A stretch of 64,000 bases of DNA from Streptomyces sp. SAI-127 (GTDB lineage Bacteria; Actinomycetota; Actinomycetes; Streptomycetales; Streptomycetaceae), in assembly GCF_029894425.1 (NCBI RefSeq), contig NZ_JARXYJ010000001.1, forward strand, positions 3,906,001 to 3,970,000. The letters run 5' to 3'. Positions 46,501-54,683 of this stretch are shown here, one piece after another. A program made the translations under genes and the position numbers. How positions within the stretch are numbered: position 1 is the first letter of the stretch; each line of letters opens with the position of its first letter. The notes under the pieces are model-generated. The model saw only the letters and a list, made by a program, of their open reading frames with translations, searched no databases and had not been told where the DNA came from.

Positions 46501-48109
46501 GGCGGTGCGGGCACGGCTGGCGGAAGTCCTCACCGAGGCGATGGTGCCGGCCGTCCTCATCCCCATGGACGCCTTCCCGCTCAGCGCGAACGGGAAGCTG
46601 GACCGCAAGGCGCTGCCGACTCCCGACTTCACCGTCAAGCCGGTCGGGCGGCTGCCGCGCACCGAACGCGAGAAGGCCCTGTGCGCCCTGTTCGAAGAGG
46701 TCCTCGGGGTGAGCGGTGTCGGAATCGACGACAACTTCTTCGAGCTGGGCGGCCACTCCCTGCTCACGATCCGTCTGGTGCGCGGCGTGCGGCAGCGACT
46801 CGGTGTGGACCTGCCGCTCACGGCGGTCTTCGAACGACGCACCGTCGCGGGGCTGTGCGCCGCGCTGGACCGGGTGGCCGAGGGCCCGGAGCCGGACGCG
46901 ACCGGTGACCTCGCCGACGACGCCCGGCTGGAAGCCGCCGTCGCGACCACCGACAGCAAGCCGTACGAACCCGCCCCGCCCCGGCATGTGCTGCTCACCG
47001 GCGCCACTGGATTCCTGGGTTCCTTCCTTCTGCGGAGCCTGCTCGACCGCGATGCCGAGATCCATGTGTCGTGCCTGGTGCGGGCGGACGACGAAGCCGG
47101 AGCCCGGCAGCGGCTGCACGACGCCCTGACCGGGTACGGCCTGCGGAGCGACGACTTCGGGGTGCGTGTCACCGCGCTGCCCGGTGACCTGGAACGGCCG
47201 CTGCTGGGGCTCGCCCCGCAAACCTTCGACGCCCTGGCCGAGCAGGTCGACGCCGTCGTCCACAACGGCGCGCGGGTGAACCTGATGGATCCGTACGAGC
47301 GACTGAAGGCCGCCAACGTCGGCGGTACCCACGAGGTGTACCGGCTCGCCGCCCAGCACCGGGTGGTGCCCGTGCACTACGTGTCGACGATCTCCACCCT
47401 GGTGCCGCAGCCCAGTGGGCCGGACGTTCTGCCGGAGGACTGGCAGACCCCCGCGTCGGAACTCGGCAGCAGCGGCTACGTGCGCACCAAATGGGTGGCG
47501 GAGCGCATGGCGCAGGAGGCGCTGCGCCGGGGGATCCCGACGTCCGTCTACCGACCGGGGCGGATCGCCGGCCACTCCCGGACCGGTGCCGTCGGCCAGC
47601 AGGACGCTTTCTGGCACTACGTGCGGGCGTGCATCGAACTGGGGGCGGCGCCGGACGCGGCCACCGGCGCCTGGTCGGGCCTGGAGGAGAACCTCGTGCC
47701 GGTCGACCACGTGGTCGACGCGCTGCTGCACCTGGTCTTCCACGAGGAACCGGACGGCAGGGCATTCAGCCTCCTCAACCCCCGCGCTACCCACATCCAC
47801 GCGGTCCTGGACCGTGCTCGGGCCCTCGGATACAGGGTACAGCCGGTGCCGTACCAGCAATGGACGGCCCTGCTCGCCGAGCGGGCCGCGGACACCCCGC
47901 CCGACGCCGACAGTTCCGTGCCGGCCGTGGCCGTGCTGAACAGCGGGATGAGCGAGTCCGCCGGGTCGGTCGGCCCCGAGTTCTCCCGGGAGCACACCGA
48001 GCGCGGCCTGACCGGTTCCAACATCGTCTGCCCGCCGGTGGACGCCGACCTCCTGGATCTCTACTTCCGTCACTTCGTCAACAGCGGTTTCCTGCCCCCC
48101 GTCGGCTGA
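40556..48109 (+). CDS. nonribosomal peptide synthetase, C-A-T-C-A-T-TD (terminal reductase)
   Basis: 2,517 aa from ATG 40556 (GGAG upstream; a TTG at 40529 has no ribosome site). C1 about 3-430 (HHIASDG near 128), A1 about 455-965 ([11 protein letters not shown] near 613), T1 Ser near 1000 in [10 protein letters not shown]2 about 1060-1490 (HHIASDG near 1186), A2 about 1500-2010 ([11 protein letters not shown] near 1672), T2 Ser near 2062 in ELGGHSLL. The SDR-type reductase begins at [11 protein letters not shown] near 2144, with Tyr and Lys in YVRTK near 2307. Pockets by GrsA numbering: A1 D-A-T-E-M-G-G-G-F-K, whose Glu could hold a side-chain ammonium (diaminopropionate fits the sbnAB genes); A2 D-I-W-Q-A-T-C-D-D-K, acidic at the end, possibly for a basic side chain. 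The product is released by NAD(P)H as an aldehyde. Having C first means the starter comes from a separate carrier. Confidence 0.95.
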   Translation: MVALSFAQQRLWFLNGVESTGSAYNAPLVLRLSGRVDVGALECALVDVVGRHESLRTVFPEVGGVPVQRVLGEGEFRLDWEVRECGPDEVGGLVGEVASRCFDLSCEIPVRARLLVTGPDESVLVLVLHHIASDGWSLVPLLRDVGVAYGARVAGCAPGWPELPVQYADYALWQRELLGEASDPESLAGRQLAFWSRALRDAPEELSLPTDRARSAVADFRGGCVELEIPAGVHAGLLEVARASGATLFMVLQSAVAVLLSRLGAGSDIPLGTVVAGRTDDALDELVGFFVNSLVLRTDVSGDPSFREVVARARETDLAAFAHQDLPFERLVEHLNPTRSLSRHPLFQVMVLLQNNAGAHLDLPGVEVRQEKVVTGTAKNDLMFAFHERTGSDGAPAGLALEVEYLVSLFDYANADSLGRRLVRLLTAVATEPDTSVGTIDLLSAAERHELLHELSGAAAVRPAANCVHHSFERQAADTPHRTALVFGNHTVSYMELNERANRLARHLHDRGVRRGDVIGVHIERSVDMVVSLLAVTKAGAAYTMLDVDHPTARLEGILAQAAAVGVITTGARAGRLTHTGIEIVLDEDASAVAALAATDLGLPSDPEDTLCVMFTSGSTGSPKGVTAPHRALTTTVLEQHFAEFDDQQVWLQCAPVSWDAFNTELFYPLLTGAVCVLHPGQKPDPATVAALVAEHGVTVLEISSSLFNHLVDEFPEVVATVRRCMPGGEAASPRHAAAALRMPGAPALTNGYGPVESMGFTTAHEITPADAEGSSIPIGVPLAGKRAYVLDERLHLLPRGSVGELYLAGTGLAHGYSGRPALTAERFVACPFGEPGDRMYRTGDLVRWNARGDLEFVGRADDQVKLRGFRVEPGEVEAVLTRRPDVARAVVVVREDRPGDKRLVAYITPANDASPPVPAEVRADLTTTLPDHMVPAACVVIATVPLTANGKLDRRALPAPVYASAGGRAPRDAREEVLCSLFAEVLGVPSVTVDDDFFDLGGHSLLATRLVSRIRTVMGAEVSLADLFDASSVARLSPCLAAAGPARTPLQALGRPESVPLSFAQQRLWFLNGVESTGSAYNAPLVLRLSGRVDVGALECALVDVVGRHESLRTVFPEVGGVPVQRVLGEGEFRLDWEVRECGPDEVGGLVGEVASRCFDLSCEIPVRARLLVTGPDESVLVLVLHHIASDGWSLVPLLRDVGVAYGARVAGCAPGWPELPVQYADYALWQRELLGEASDPESLAGRQLAFWSRALRDAPEELSLPTDRARSAVADFRGGCVELEIPAGVHAGLLEVARASGATLFMVLQSAVAVLLSRLGAGSDIPLGTVVAGRTDDALDELVGFFVNSLVLRTDVSGDPSFREVVARARETDLAAFAHQDLPFERLVEHLNPTRSLSRHPLFQVMVELHNNESHRNPDGLEWSFEPYETGTAKFDLDFEFVQVGEPGAGAGLTAQLVYATDLFDHDTVERIGEWLSRLLSAAAASPDTPVSRLPLLADDEHRRLATGDYRPQPADLELGVVERIRRHAAADPLATAVVEQGRSTDYRTLVGRASRLARTLGAHGAGHGDTLAVLADRGAGVVSAVLAGLTTGSVYLPLDAHAPLARSAALLADTRARHLLADTSHEQTARQLAAACPHPVQVLVMGEETDDLDDLVPVAGGPDDRAYVIFTSGSTGRPKGALVNRRGMLNNLFCEAEALGVTGADTIASTAPLTFDISIWQMFVPLIFGGTTRAVSDDVAKDPRALFRLVRDEQLTVLQIVPSLLQAALDDWDAGGDAPRDLPLRRLAVTGEALPAALCERWLARFPGTPLVNCYGPTECSDDVTHALIGPGTLPATSRTPIGRAVRGSRLYVLDDHLQPAPSGIPGELYVGGLVVGDGYLGDPGRTAGTFVADPFTPEPGRRMYRTGDVVRHRRDGMLEFLGRRDHQVKIRGQRIEPGEVEHTLRTLDGVRDAVVTAAPGPGHHKVLVAHYVGGADPAAVRARLAEVLTEAMVPAVLIPMDAFPLSANGKLDRKALPTPDFTVKPVGRLPRTEREKALCALFEEVLGVSGVGIDDNFFELGGHSLLTIRLVRGVRQRLGVDLPLTAVFERRTVAGLCAALDRVAEGPEPDATGDLADDARLEAAVATTDSKPYEPAPPRHVLLTGATGFLGSFLLRSLLDRDAEIHVSCLVRADDEAGARQRLHDALTGYGLRSDDFGVRVTALPGDLERPLLGLAPQTFDALAEQVDAVVHNGARVNLMDPYERLKAANVGGTHEVYRLAAQHRVVPVHYVSTISTLVPQPSGPDVLPEDWQTPASELGSSGYVRTKWVAERMAQEALRRGIPTSVYRPGRIAGHSRTGAVGQQDAFWHYVRACIELGAAPDAATGAWSGLEENLVPVDHVVDALLHLVFHEEPDGRAFSLLNPRATHIHAVLDRARALGYRVQPVPYQQWTALLAERAADTPPDADSSVPAVAVLNSGMSESAGSVGPEFSREHTERGLTGSNIVCPPVDADLLDLYFRHFVNSGFLPPVG
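40568..41608 (+). repeat. 1,041-bp direct repeat, copy 1 (C1 domain)
   Basis: Appears base-for-base identical to 43742-44782, in the same frame and orientation, offset 3,174 bp. It encodes 347 residues of the C domain. Codons here end in T or G far more often than in the flanks (many TTG, GTT, CGT, GGT), so the segment has its own base composition. Confidence 0.93.
43742..44782 (+). repeat. 1,041-bp direct repeat, copy 2 (C2 domain)
   Basis: Second copy. Identity starts abruptly within the codons before [10 protein letters not shown] and ends after HPLFQVMV; before and after it the two modules differ freely. The sharp borders imply gene conversion or a very recent duplication. Confidence 0.93.
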
Positions 48110-48128
48110 ACGCGCTGTCAACCGCCGC

Positions 48129-48146
48129 GGGCGCCAGGCGGCGCCC
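48129..48146 (+). terminator. short hairpin after the NRPS gene
   Basis: A 7-bp GC stem (48129-48135 with 48140-48146, 4-nt loop) 20 bp after the NRPS stop and 51 bp before sbnA. There is no T-tract, so it may only attenuate transcription. Confidence 0.35.
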
Positions 48147-48165
48147 ACACCTCTTAGCCGACATC

Positions 48166-48179
48166 GCGGCGTACGCCGC
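48166..48179. promoter_or_regulatory. 14-bp palindrome upstream of sbnA
   Basis: Perfect palindrome GCGGCGTACGCCGC centred 24 bases before the sbnA ATG, next to the GGAGG ribosome site. It could be an operator or an mRNA hairpin; no known regulator consensus was matched. Confidence 0.35.
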
Positions 48180-48196
48180 ACACGAGTGGAGGCCGA

Positions 48197-49210
48197 ATGA
48201 TCCACGACAGGGCCTGTGACGTCCTGGCCAGTGACCAGTTCCTGGAACTGCCGGGATACCAGCCGACGTTCACCACCTACCTCAAACTGGAGGGCCTGAA
48301 TCCAGCCGGGTCGATCAAGGTCAAGCCCGCACGGGAGATGATCCGCAGCGCCGAGGCCCAGGGCAGAATCGGTCCGGGCAGCAGGATCATCGAATCCACC
48401 TCGGGGAACCTGGGGGTGGCTCTCGCGTCGATCTGCGCGACCCGCGGCTACCACATCACCCTGGTGATCGACCCCAACACCAACGAGCGGACGGTGCGCT
48501 TCATCCGGGCCCTCGGCGCCGAAGTGGTCACCGTCACCGAACGCGACAGCATCGGTGGTTACCTCAACACGCGGATCGACTACATCACGAAGCGCACGGC
48601 CGCCGACCCGCGGCTGGTGTGGCTCAACCAGTACGCGAACCCAGGGAACGCCGACGCCCACCGCAAGTACACCGTGCGGGAGATCGTCGACGGGTTCGGT
48701 TTCCCCGACTGGCTGTTCGTCGGCACCGGCACGTCGGGCACTTTGATGGGCTGTGTACGGGGGCTACGCGAGCTGGGAGCGCCTACCACGGTGGTCGCGG
48801 TCGACGCGGCCGGGTCGGTGACCTTCGGCTTCCCGTCGGGGCGGCGCCGCATCCCGGGGATCGGCGCCAGTCGTCGGCCCGAACTCTTCGTCGACGACGG
48901 CTCGTTCCTCAAGACGCTGGCCACCGAACCGGACACCATCCGCACCTGCCGCAGGATCGCCCGCGAGTACGGGCTGCTGCTCGGCGGTTCGTCGGGCAGC
49001 GTGCTGTCCGCGGTGTCCGCGATGCGCCACACGATCGCGCCGGGCAGCCGGGTCCTGACGATCTCGCCCGACATGGGCGACGCATACCTCGACACGATCT
49101 ACAACGACCAATGGGTCGTCGAACGTTACGGCGCCTCGGCCCTGACGGCCGGGCCCGACCTCGACGCGGCCGAATACCTCCCGACTCTCCTGGAAACTGA
49201 ACATGCCTGA
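48197..49210 (+). CDS. sbnA: 2,3-diaminopropionate biosynthesis protein SbnA (ACEGA synthase)
   Basis: 337-aa PLP enzyme of the cysteine-synthase fold. In the family it replaces the phosphate of O-phosphoserine by the amino group of glutamate, giving N-(2-amino-2-carboxyethyl)-glutamate. The PLP Lys lies in NPAGSIKVKPA, the substrate loop is ESTSGNLGVALA, and the phosphate-binding loop is GTGTSGTLMG. ATG with GGAGG. It overlaps sbnB by 8 bp and opens a seven-gene overlapping operon. It supplies the first half of L-Dap synthesis, for which the NRPS A1 pocket is a plausible user. Confidence 0.93.
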   Translation: MIHDRACDVLASDQFLELPGYQPTFTTYLKLEGLNPAGSIKVKPAREMIRSAEAQGRIGPGSRIIESTSGNLGVALASICATRGYHITLVIDPNTNERTVRFIRALGAEVVTVTERDSIGGYLNTRIDYITKRTAADPRLVWLNQYANPGNADAHRKYTVREIVDGFGFPDWLFVGTGTSGTLMGCVRGLRELGAPTTVVAVDAAGSVTFGFPSGRRRIPGIGASRRPELFVDDGSFLKTLATEPDTIRTCRRIAREYGLLLGGSSGSVLSAVSAMRHTIAPGSRVLTISPDMGDAYLDTIYNDQWVVERYGASALTAGPDLDAAEYLPTLLETEHA

Positions 49211-50201
49211 TTTCTCGACCTTGAGCGGCAAAGACATCACCGCACTGCTGGCGGGCCACGAGAAGGACGTCGTGGAGTGCGTGCGCGACGCGTACCTGGC
49301 CCACGAGTCCGGTGACAGCGTCAACCCGGACAGCTACTTCCTGCGTTTCCCCGACAAGCCGGACTCGCGCATCATCGCCCTGCCTGCCTACCTCGGCGGC
49401 GAAGCGGACATCGCCGGCATCAAGTGGATATCCAGCTTCCCCGGCAACGTCGGCTCCGGGCTGCCCCGGGCCTCGGCCGTGCTGGTGCTCAACGACTACA
49501 CCACCGGCTACCCCTTCGCGCTGCTGGAGGCCGCCGGCATCAGCGCCGCACGCACCGCCGCGTCCGCCGCCCTGGCCGCCGGCGTCCTGGCCGCCACCCC
49601 GCCGGCGTCCGTGGGCTTCCTCGGCGGAGGAGTCATCGCCCGCACCATCGCCCGGTACCTGCACGCCACCCAGACGCCGCTGACCGACGTGCGCTGCCAC
49701 GACATCGACGACGCCTCGTCCACCGCACTGCGCACGTGGCTGGGGGAGGAATGCGGCGCCGAAGCCCGCAGCACCGGGGTGGACGAGGCCCTCGACAGCG
49801 ACCTGGTCGTCCTGGCGACCACCGCGCTCAGCCCGCACATACCGCCGACCCGGACGTTCCGCCCGGGGCAGCTGATCCTCAACATCTCCCTGCGGGACCT
49901 GGCCCCCGAGCTGCTGCTGACCGCCAACAACGTCCTCGACGACGTCGACCACTGCCTGAAGGCCGACACCTCGCCCCATCTGGCCGAACAACTCGCCGGC
50001 CACCGGGACTTCGTCACAGGGACACTCGCCCAGGTAATGCGGGGCAACGTACTGACCGACCCGGCGCGCCACACCGTCTTCTCCCCCTTCGGCCTGGGCG
50101 TCCTGGATCTCGCCGTCGGGTACCACCTCTATCGGCGGGCTGAGACCGAGGGCCGCCTGACCCGCCTGCCGGACTTCTTCGGGGAGACCCGGCGATGGTG
50201 A
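49203..50201 (+). CDS. sbnB: 2,3-diaminopropionate biosynthesis protein SbnB (ACEGA dehydrogenase)
   Basis: 332-aa member of the ornithine-cyclodeaminase/mu-crystallin family. SbnB oxidatively cleaves the SbnA product to L-2,3-diaminopropionate and 2-oxoglutarate with NAD. Seen: substrate segment GIKWISSFPGNV, AGISAARTAASAALAA, and the nucleotide-binding VGFLGGGVIARTIA. It overlaps both neighbours (8 bp and 7 bp). The pairing with SbnA makes the Dap assignment strong. Confidence 0.92.
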   Translation: MPDFSTLSGKDITALLAGHEKDVVECVRDAYLAHESGDSVNPDSYFLRFPDKPDSRIIALPAYLGGEADIAGIKWISSFPGNVGSGLPRASAVLVLNDYTTGYPFALLEAAGISAARTAASAALAAGVLAATPPASVGFLGGGVIARTIARYLHATQTPLTDVRCHDIDDASSTALRTWLGEECGAEARSTGVDEALDSDLVVLATTALSPHIPPTRTFRPGQLILNISLRDLAPELLLTANNVLDDVDHCLKADTSPHLAEQLAGHRDFVTGTLAQVMRGNVLTDPARHTVFSPFGLGVLDLAVGYHLYRRAETEGRLTRLPDFFGETRRW

Positions 50202-50701
50202 CGGCGAGCACGCGGGCGACTGCACCCGGCTCCCCGCGACGCCGCGGCCCGGCCGGGAAGCGGGCCCGGCTCCGCGTCCTGGTGTCCGGAACCGCCTCCG
50301 ACGCCCACACCTGGAACCTCGTCTTCCTGCAACTACTGCTGGAAGAAGCGGGCCACCGGGTGCACAACATCGGAGCCTGCGTACCCGAGGAACTGCTGGT
50401 GGACGAGTGCCTGCGCCACCAACCCGACCTGGTGGTCATTTCCAGCGTCAACGGCCACGGGCACCAGGACGGGACGCGGGCCGTGTGGGCCCTGCGCGCC
50501 GAGCCCGCGCTGCGCGGCATCACCGCGGTGATCGGCGGGAAGCTCGGCATCAGCGCCGGTCTCGGGGACGACGCGCACGACGCCTTGCTGGCCGCCGGGT
50601 TCGACGCCGTCTTCGACGACAGCGCCGGGAGCGTGCCGTCCTTCCAGGCGTTCGTTCGGGCCCTGTCGATACGTGACCTGCCCCTGCGGGTCGCCCTGTG
50701 A
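50195..50701 (+). CDS. glutamate mutase-like small (B12-binding, sigma/S) subunit
   Basis: 168-aa cobalamin-binding flavodoxin-like domain. After a 25-residue basic arm come VLVSGTASDAHTWN, HRVHNIGACVPEELL and VVISSVNGHGH, then VIGGKLG. The cobalamin-ligating motif D-x-H-x-x-G appears as D-A-H-T-W-N: Asp and His are kept and the Gly is replaced. With the next gene it should form coenzyme-B12-dependent glutamate mutase, turning L-glutamate into (2S,3S)-3-methylaspartate. ATG overlaps the sbnB stop. Confidence 0.85.
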   Translation: MVTASTRATAPGSPRRRGPAGKRARLRVLVSGTASDAHTWNLVFLQLLLEEAGHRVHNIGACVPEELLVDECLRHQPDLVVISSVNGHGHQDGTRAVWALRAEPALRGITAVIGGKLGISAGLGDDAHDALLAAGFDAVFDDSAGSVPSFQAFVRALSIRDLPLRVAL

Positions 50702-52065
50702 CCGGGCCGGCGGCGCACCGCACCCTCCTCCGTGCCCCGCAGCCCGCGGCACCCCGGCCGGATGCGGGCCCGTCCTTCGGCGCGGCTGTGGAACGGATGC
50801 GGGCGCGAGGACGACTCGTGGTGCAGCCCCGCATGGGCATGGGCGACGCGGCGGCCATGCGGGCCGGCCTGCTGGCGGTCAAAGGGGCCGCGGCGGACAC
50901 CGTCGGCACGCTGACCATCGACAGCTACACGCGGGTCGGACGGCACGACGCGGCCCGCGCCGCCCTCGACCGGGGCCAGGACCTCAACGGGTACCCGTTG
51001 CCGGCCCACCCGAGCGCCACTACTCGCGCCCTGCTGGACGGGGTGTGGGACGACTCCTTCCCCGTCCAGGTGCGCCACGGCTCCGCGTCCCCCTACGCCA
51101 TCGTGCGGTCGGCGATCGACCTGGGTCTGGTCGCCACCGAGGGCGGACCGGTCTCCTACTGCCTCCCCTACAGCCGCCGGCCGCTGCGCGACTCGGTCCG
51201 CGACTGGGCCCGCTGCTGCCGTCTCCTCGCCCAGACCCGGGCGGCCGGCGCCGATCCGCACCTGGAGACCTTCGGCGGGTGCATGCTCGGGCAACTGTGC
51301 CCACCGAGCATGTTGGTGGCCATCAGCGTGCTGGAGGCGATGTTCTTCCACCAGCACGGCCTGCGCAGCATCTCGCTCAGCTATGCCCAGCAGACCAGCC
51401 CGGAGCAGGACGCCGAGGCGGTGGCCGCGCTGAGGAGCCTGGCCACGGAACTGCTCCCCGACACCGCCTGGCACATCGTCCTGTACACGTACATGGGCCT
51501 CTTCCCGCGTACCAAGAAGGGCGCGACCGAACTGCTCGCGCTCAGTGCCCGGCTGGCGGTGCGCACCGGGGCCGCCAGGCTCATCGTCAAGACGACCGCC
51601 GAGGCCCACCGCATCCCCACCGTCGCGGAGAACGTGACGGCGCTTGAGGTGGCGAGCGCGGCGGCAGCCCGGGAACGGGCCGCCGGCCTGCCCGCCACCG
51701 CCCAGGACACAGGTGTGCTGGCGGAGGCCCGCGCCCTCGTCGAGGCCGTACTGGAACTGCACACGGACATCGGGACGGCGCTGGAGCGTGCCTTCGCCCG
51801 CGGCTACCTCGACGTCCCCTACTGCCTTCATCCCGACAACGCCGGGCGGGCCCGCGGATTCGTCGACGGGGACGGTCGGTTGCGCTGGGCCGACCTCGGC
51901 GCGTTGCCGCTGCCGCGCAGCGCTCGCCGCCCCTCAGCCGACCGCCTCTCCGCCTCCCAACTGCTCGCGTCCCTGTCATACATGGCCTCGCGGTTCGACA
52001 CCCCCGTCCTCAGCCCGGCCGACCACACCACCCGCACCTTGGACCCATTGGAGCTCACCAGATGA
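50698..52065 (+). CDS. glutamate mutase-like large (epsilon/E) subunit
   Basis: 455-aa TIM-barrel catalytic subunit, slightly shorter than typical MutE (about 480). Evidence: RLVVQPRMGMGD near the N-terminus, LTIDSYTRVGRHDAA, VRHGSASPYAI with the glutamate-binding Arg, and the family block FGGCMLGQLCPPSMLVAIS. GTG overlaps the S-subunit stop (GTGA). Such pairs supply 3-methylaspartate to several streptomycete natural products. Here the next gene offers a way to activate it. Confidence 0.9.
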   Translation: MTGPAAHRTLLRAPQPAAPRPDAGPSFGAAVERMRARGRLVVQPRMGMGDAAAMRAGLLAVKGAAADTVGTLTIDSYTRVGRHDAARAALDRGQDLNGYPLPAHPSATTRALLDGVWDDSFPVQVRHGSASPYAIVRSAIDLGLVATEGGPVSYCLPYSRRPLRDSVRDWARCCRLLAQTRAAGADPHLETFGGCMLGQLCPPSMLVAISVLEAMFFHQHGLRSISLSYAQQTSPEQDAEAVAALRSLATELLPDTAWHIVLYTYMGLFPRTKKGATELLALSARLAVRTGAARLIVKTTAEAHRIPTVAENVTALEVASAAAARERAAGLPATAQDTGVLAEARALVEAVLELHTDIGTALERAFARGYLDVPYCLHPDNAGRARGFVDGDGRLRWADLGALPLPRSARRPSADRLSASQLLASLSYMASRFDTPVLSPADHTTRTLDPLELTR

Positions 52066-53078
52066 CCCTACTGACCGAACCCGTCGTCGCTGCGCCGTCC
52101 GGGCTGCCGCCCGCTGACCCCCGCGAGCACCTGACCTCGCCCCGCACCCGCGCGGTGTTGCGAATCCAGAACGGCATGCTTACCGCTGCCCGTGCCCACC
52201 TGGCCGGGCGGGGTTTCACCGAACTGCTGCCACCGGTCATCGGACCGGTCACCGACCCCGGCGCGCGCGGCTCGAAGCAGGTCGACGTCGACTTCTACGG
52301 ACACCGCTACAAGCTGATGTCCTCCGCCATCCTCTACAAGCAGGCTTCGCTGCTCGCCTTCGACCGATTCTTCTACGTCGCCCCCAACGTGCGGCTCGAA
52401 CCGCCCGCGACCTCCTCGACCAGCCGCCACCTGGTGGAGTTCCACCAGATCGACGTCGAGGTCGCCGGGGCCGACCGGCAGGAGATCCTGCGCATCATCG
52501 AGGACCTGGTCAAGCACGTGACGCGGCACGTACTCGATGCCTTCCCCGCCGAACTGGCGCTGCTGGGCCGGGACACCGCCGCCCTGGCCGCCGCGCTGCG
52601 CGGCGCGTTCGGCCACACCACCCACCGGCAGGCCGGCGAGCGGCTGCGCGCCCTCGGACACGATCAGAGCCCCGACGCCGAGATCGGCTGGGAGGCCGAG
52701 GCCCGGCTGTCCCGCGACCACGAGCAGCCGTTCTTCGTCACCGGCTATCCCAAGGGTTCCCGCGGCTTCTACGACAAGGAGGACCCGCAACAGCCCGGCG
52801 CGCTGCGCAGCTTCGACCTGCTGGCCCCTGAGGGCTATGGGGAACTGTGCAGCGGCAGCGAGCGGGAGAACGACTACGCCACCGTCGTCTCCCGCATGCG
52901 GGAGACCGGCGAGAACCCGGCGAAGTACGCCTGGTACCTGGCCCTCATGCGGCAGGGCCTGCCGACCAGCGCCGGATTCGGCCTCGGACTTGAGCGCTTC
53001 ACCCGATACCTCGCCGGTCTGGACGAGGTGTGGCAGGCATCCGCCTTCCCGAAGCTGCCGGGGGTGGTCTCGCCGTGA
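52062..53078 (+). CDS. asparagine synthetase A/AsnRS-like class II enzyme without anticodon domain
   Basis: 338-aa protein that is only the class II aminoacyl-tRNA-synthetase catalytic core of the Asp/Asn subgroup. Motif 2 region reads NVRLEPPATS then RHLVEFHQIDVEVAG. Motif 3 is GFGLGLERFTRYLAG, and the active-site loop contains YGELCSGSERE. The N-terminal tRNA anticodon-binding barrel is absent, as in AsnRS-derived asparagine synthetases. It should form an aspartyl-type adenylate from Asp or, given the neighbouring mutase, 3-methylaspartate, and pass it to ammonia or another amine. ATG overlaps the mutase stop (ATGA). Confidence 0.85.
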   Translation: MTLLTEPVVAAPSGLPPADPREHLTSPRTRAVLRIQNGMLTAARAHLAGRGFTELLPPVIGPVTDPGARGSKQVDVDFYGHRYKLMSSAILYKQASLLAFDRFFYVAPNVRLEPPATSSTSRHLVEFHQIDVEVAGADRQEILRIIEDLVKHVTRHVLDAFPAELALLGRDTAALAAALRGAFGHTTHRQAGERLRALGHDQSPDAEIGWEAEARLSRDHEQPFFVTGYPKGSRGFYDKEDPQQPGALRSFDLLAPEGYGELCSGSERENDYATVVSRMRETGENPAKYAWYLALMRQGLPTSAGFGLGLERFTRYLAGLDEVWQASAFPKLPGVVSP

Positions 53079-54373
53079 GGACAGCTCTGCGCGCACCCGG
53101 GTTCCCCGAACGGGAGGTGCGAGAACGGGCCCGCCATGGCGCGGCCCGCGCGTTCCCGCCCCGTCAGGAGTACGGGCACTCCGTCTACGGGGCCGGGGTC
53201 GCGCCCGGCGGCGACGCCATCGACGGTCTGCGCCTGGTGCCACCGGTGTTCATGCCCGGACGGCTGGAGAAGCTCATCGATCTCGGCCGCGAACCGCAAC
53301 CGGGTGACGTCCGGTTGGCCTGCGGCATCGGCGGTTTCTCCTCACCCCTACCGTTGTACGTCTCCGCGCTGGGGTCCACCCAGGTGTCCGCCGGCGGCCT
53401 CGCGGAAGCGCTCAGCCGGCAGGCCGGACGGCTCGGCCTGCCCATGGTCATCGGGGAGAACGTCGTCCCCTCACACGGCTACGGCCATCTCGACACGAAC
53501 GTCGAACGATCGCTGCGGGCCCGTATCGGCGCCTACTCCGCCGACCTGCCGGACGGCAGCGGCGGCGTCGTCGTGCAGCAGAGCACCGAGGACGCCGACG
53601 CCGAGGTGTGGAACGCCGTCTACAGCGACCCTGCGGCGCGGCCGCTGCTGGACAGCGGCAGGCTGGCGTTCGAACTCAAGGTCGGCCAGGGCGCCAAGCC
53701 CGGCCTGGGTGGCATGGCGCTCACCGCCCGCGACGGCGTGGACCGACGGTCCTTCGCCGTTGTCCCGTTGTTCGGGGACACGGACGAGCAGGTACTGCGG
53801 TGCGCGAGTGCCGGTACGTTCACCGAGGAGATCCTGCGCCAGCAGATCCGGCTGATGCGCAACAACTATCCCCGCGCCCGGGTCTGGGTGAAGCTTCACC
53901 CCGGCCGGGACGTGGGCCTGGCGGCCGCCACCGCCTGGGCCGCGGGTGCTGACGCGGTCACCGTGGACGGCGCCGAAGGCGGTTCCGGCTGGGCTCCCAC
54001 CGCCTTCCTCGACCACGTCGGCCTGCCGCTCGCCGAGTGCCTGCGCCGGGTGGCGCCCGGCGCGTCCTGCCTGCTGGCGTCCGGCCGGATGTGGGAGGGG
54101 AGCCGCGTCGTCAAGGCCCTGGCCCTGGGTGCCCGCGCCGCCGGACTCGGGCGCGCCGCGTTCCTGGCCGCCGACGAGGACCCCGAGCACGGGCTGGAGC
54201 GCCTGGTGGACTGCCTGGCACTGGAGATCAGCCTGCTGACCAGCGCCCTGGGCAAATACCGCACCACTGAGCTGGGCCCGGAGGATCTGTGGCCGCTGCC
54301 CGAACCGTACCCGCCTGAGCCGCTGCCGGCTCTGTCCGCGACCCTTGCCGCCCGCCCCGACACCACCGCCTGA
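53075..54373 (+). CDS. glutamate synthase-like FMN-binding domain protein
   Basis: 432 aa from GTG 53075, which overlaps the previous stop. It is the FMN TIM-barrel of GltB: LPLYVSALGSTQVS, ELKVGQGAKPGLGG, RVWVKLHPGRDVG and AVTVDGAEGGSGWAPTAF, the phosphate-binding part. The glutaminase and C-terminal domains are absent, and the Cys cluster that ligates [3Fe-4S] in GltB is not found at its expected place. It may act as a flavin-dependent oxidoreductase or aminating enzyme on an amino acid of this pathway. The exact reaction is unknown. Confidence 0.85.
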   Translation: MRTALRAPGFPEREVRERARHGAARAFPPRQEYGHSVYGAGVAPGGDAIDGLRLVPPVFMPGRLEKLIDLGREPQPGDVRLACGIGGFSSPLPLYVSALGSTQVSAGGLAEALSRQAGRLGLPMVIGENVVPSHGYGHLDTNVERSLRARIGAYSADLPDGSGGVVVQQSTEDADAEVWNAVYSDPAARPLLDSGRLAFELKVGQGAKPGLGGMALTARDGVDRRSFAVVPLFGDTDEQVLRCASAGTFTEEILRQQIRLMRNNYPRARVWVKLHPGRDVGLAAATAWAAGADAVTVDGAEGGSGWAPTAFLDHVGLPLAECLRRVAPGASCLLASGRMWEGSRVVKALALGARAAGLGRAAFLAADEDPEHGLERLVDCLALEISLLTSALGKYRTTELGPEDLWPLPEPYPPEPLPALSATLAARPDTTA

Positions 54374-54384
54374 AGGAGACCGTG

Positions 54385-54582
54385 ATGACCGGCAACCCGT
54401 TCGACGACGAGGGAACGTTCCTGGCGCTCGTGAACCACCTCGGCCAGTATTCCCTGTGGCCCGCTGCCACAGCCGTACCGGCCGGATGGCGCACCGCCCA
54501 CGGCCCGGACACCCGCAGCGGCTGTCTGGACCACGTCGAGGAGCACTGGACCGCCCTGACCCCCGGGCGCCGCTCCGCGTGA
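54385..54582 (+). CDS. MbtH-like protein
   Basis: 65-aa NRPS chaperone with NPFDDEG, GQYSLWP, VPAGW, CLDHVEEHW, all MbtH hallmarks, including the Trp residues that clamp A-domain loops. ATG at 54385 after GGAG; a GTG one codon earlier is possible. It ends the sbnA-to-mbtH operon and probably stabilises one or more of the A domains. Confidence 0.95.
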   Translation: MTGNPFDDEGTFLALVNHLGQYSLWPAATAVPAGWRTAHGPDTRSGCLDHVEEHWTALTPGRRSA

Positions 54583-54683
54583 GCTCTCTCAGAGACGACG
54601 TCTCCTGGCAGTCCGCTTCTCCCGGGTCGCACCGGGCCACCCGCCCGCGACACCGCACCTCCTCATCGAAGGGAACGACACCC

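Noticed and set aside
45374..48661. 1,095-codon minus-strand open frame opposite the NRPS A2-T-TD region
   Set aside because: It is a shadow of the NRPS reading frame; it crosses into sbnA and has no recognisable domain.
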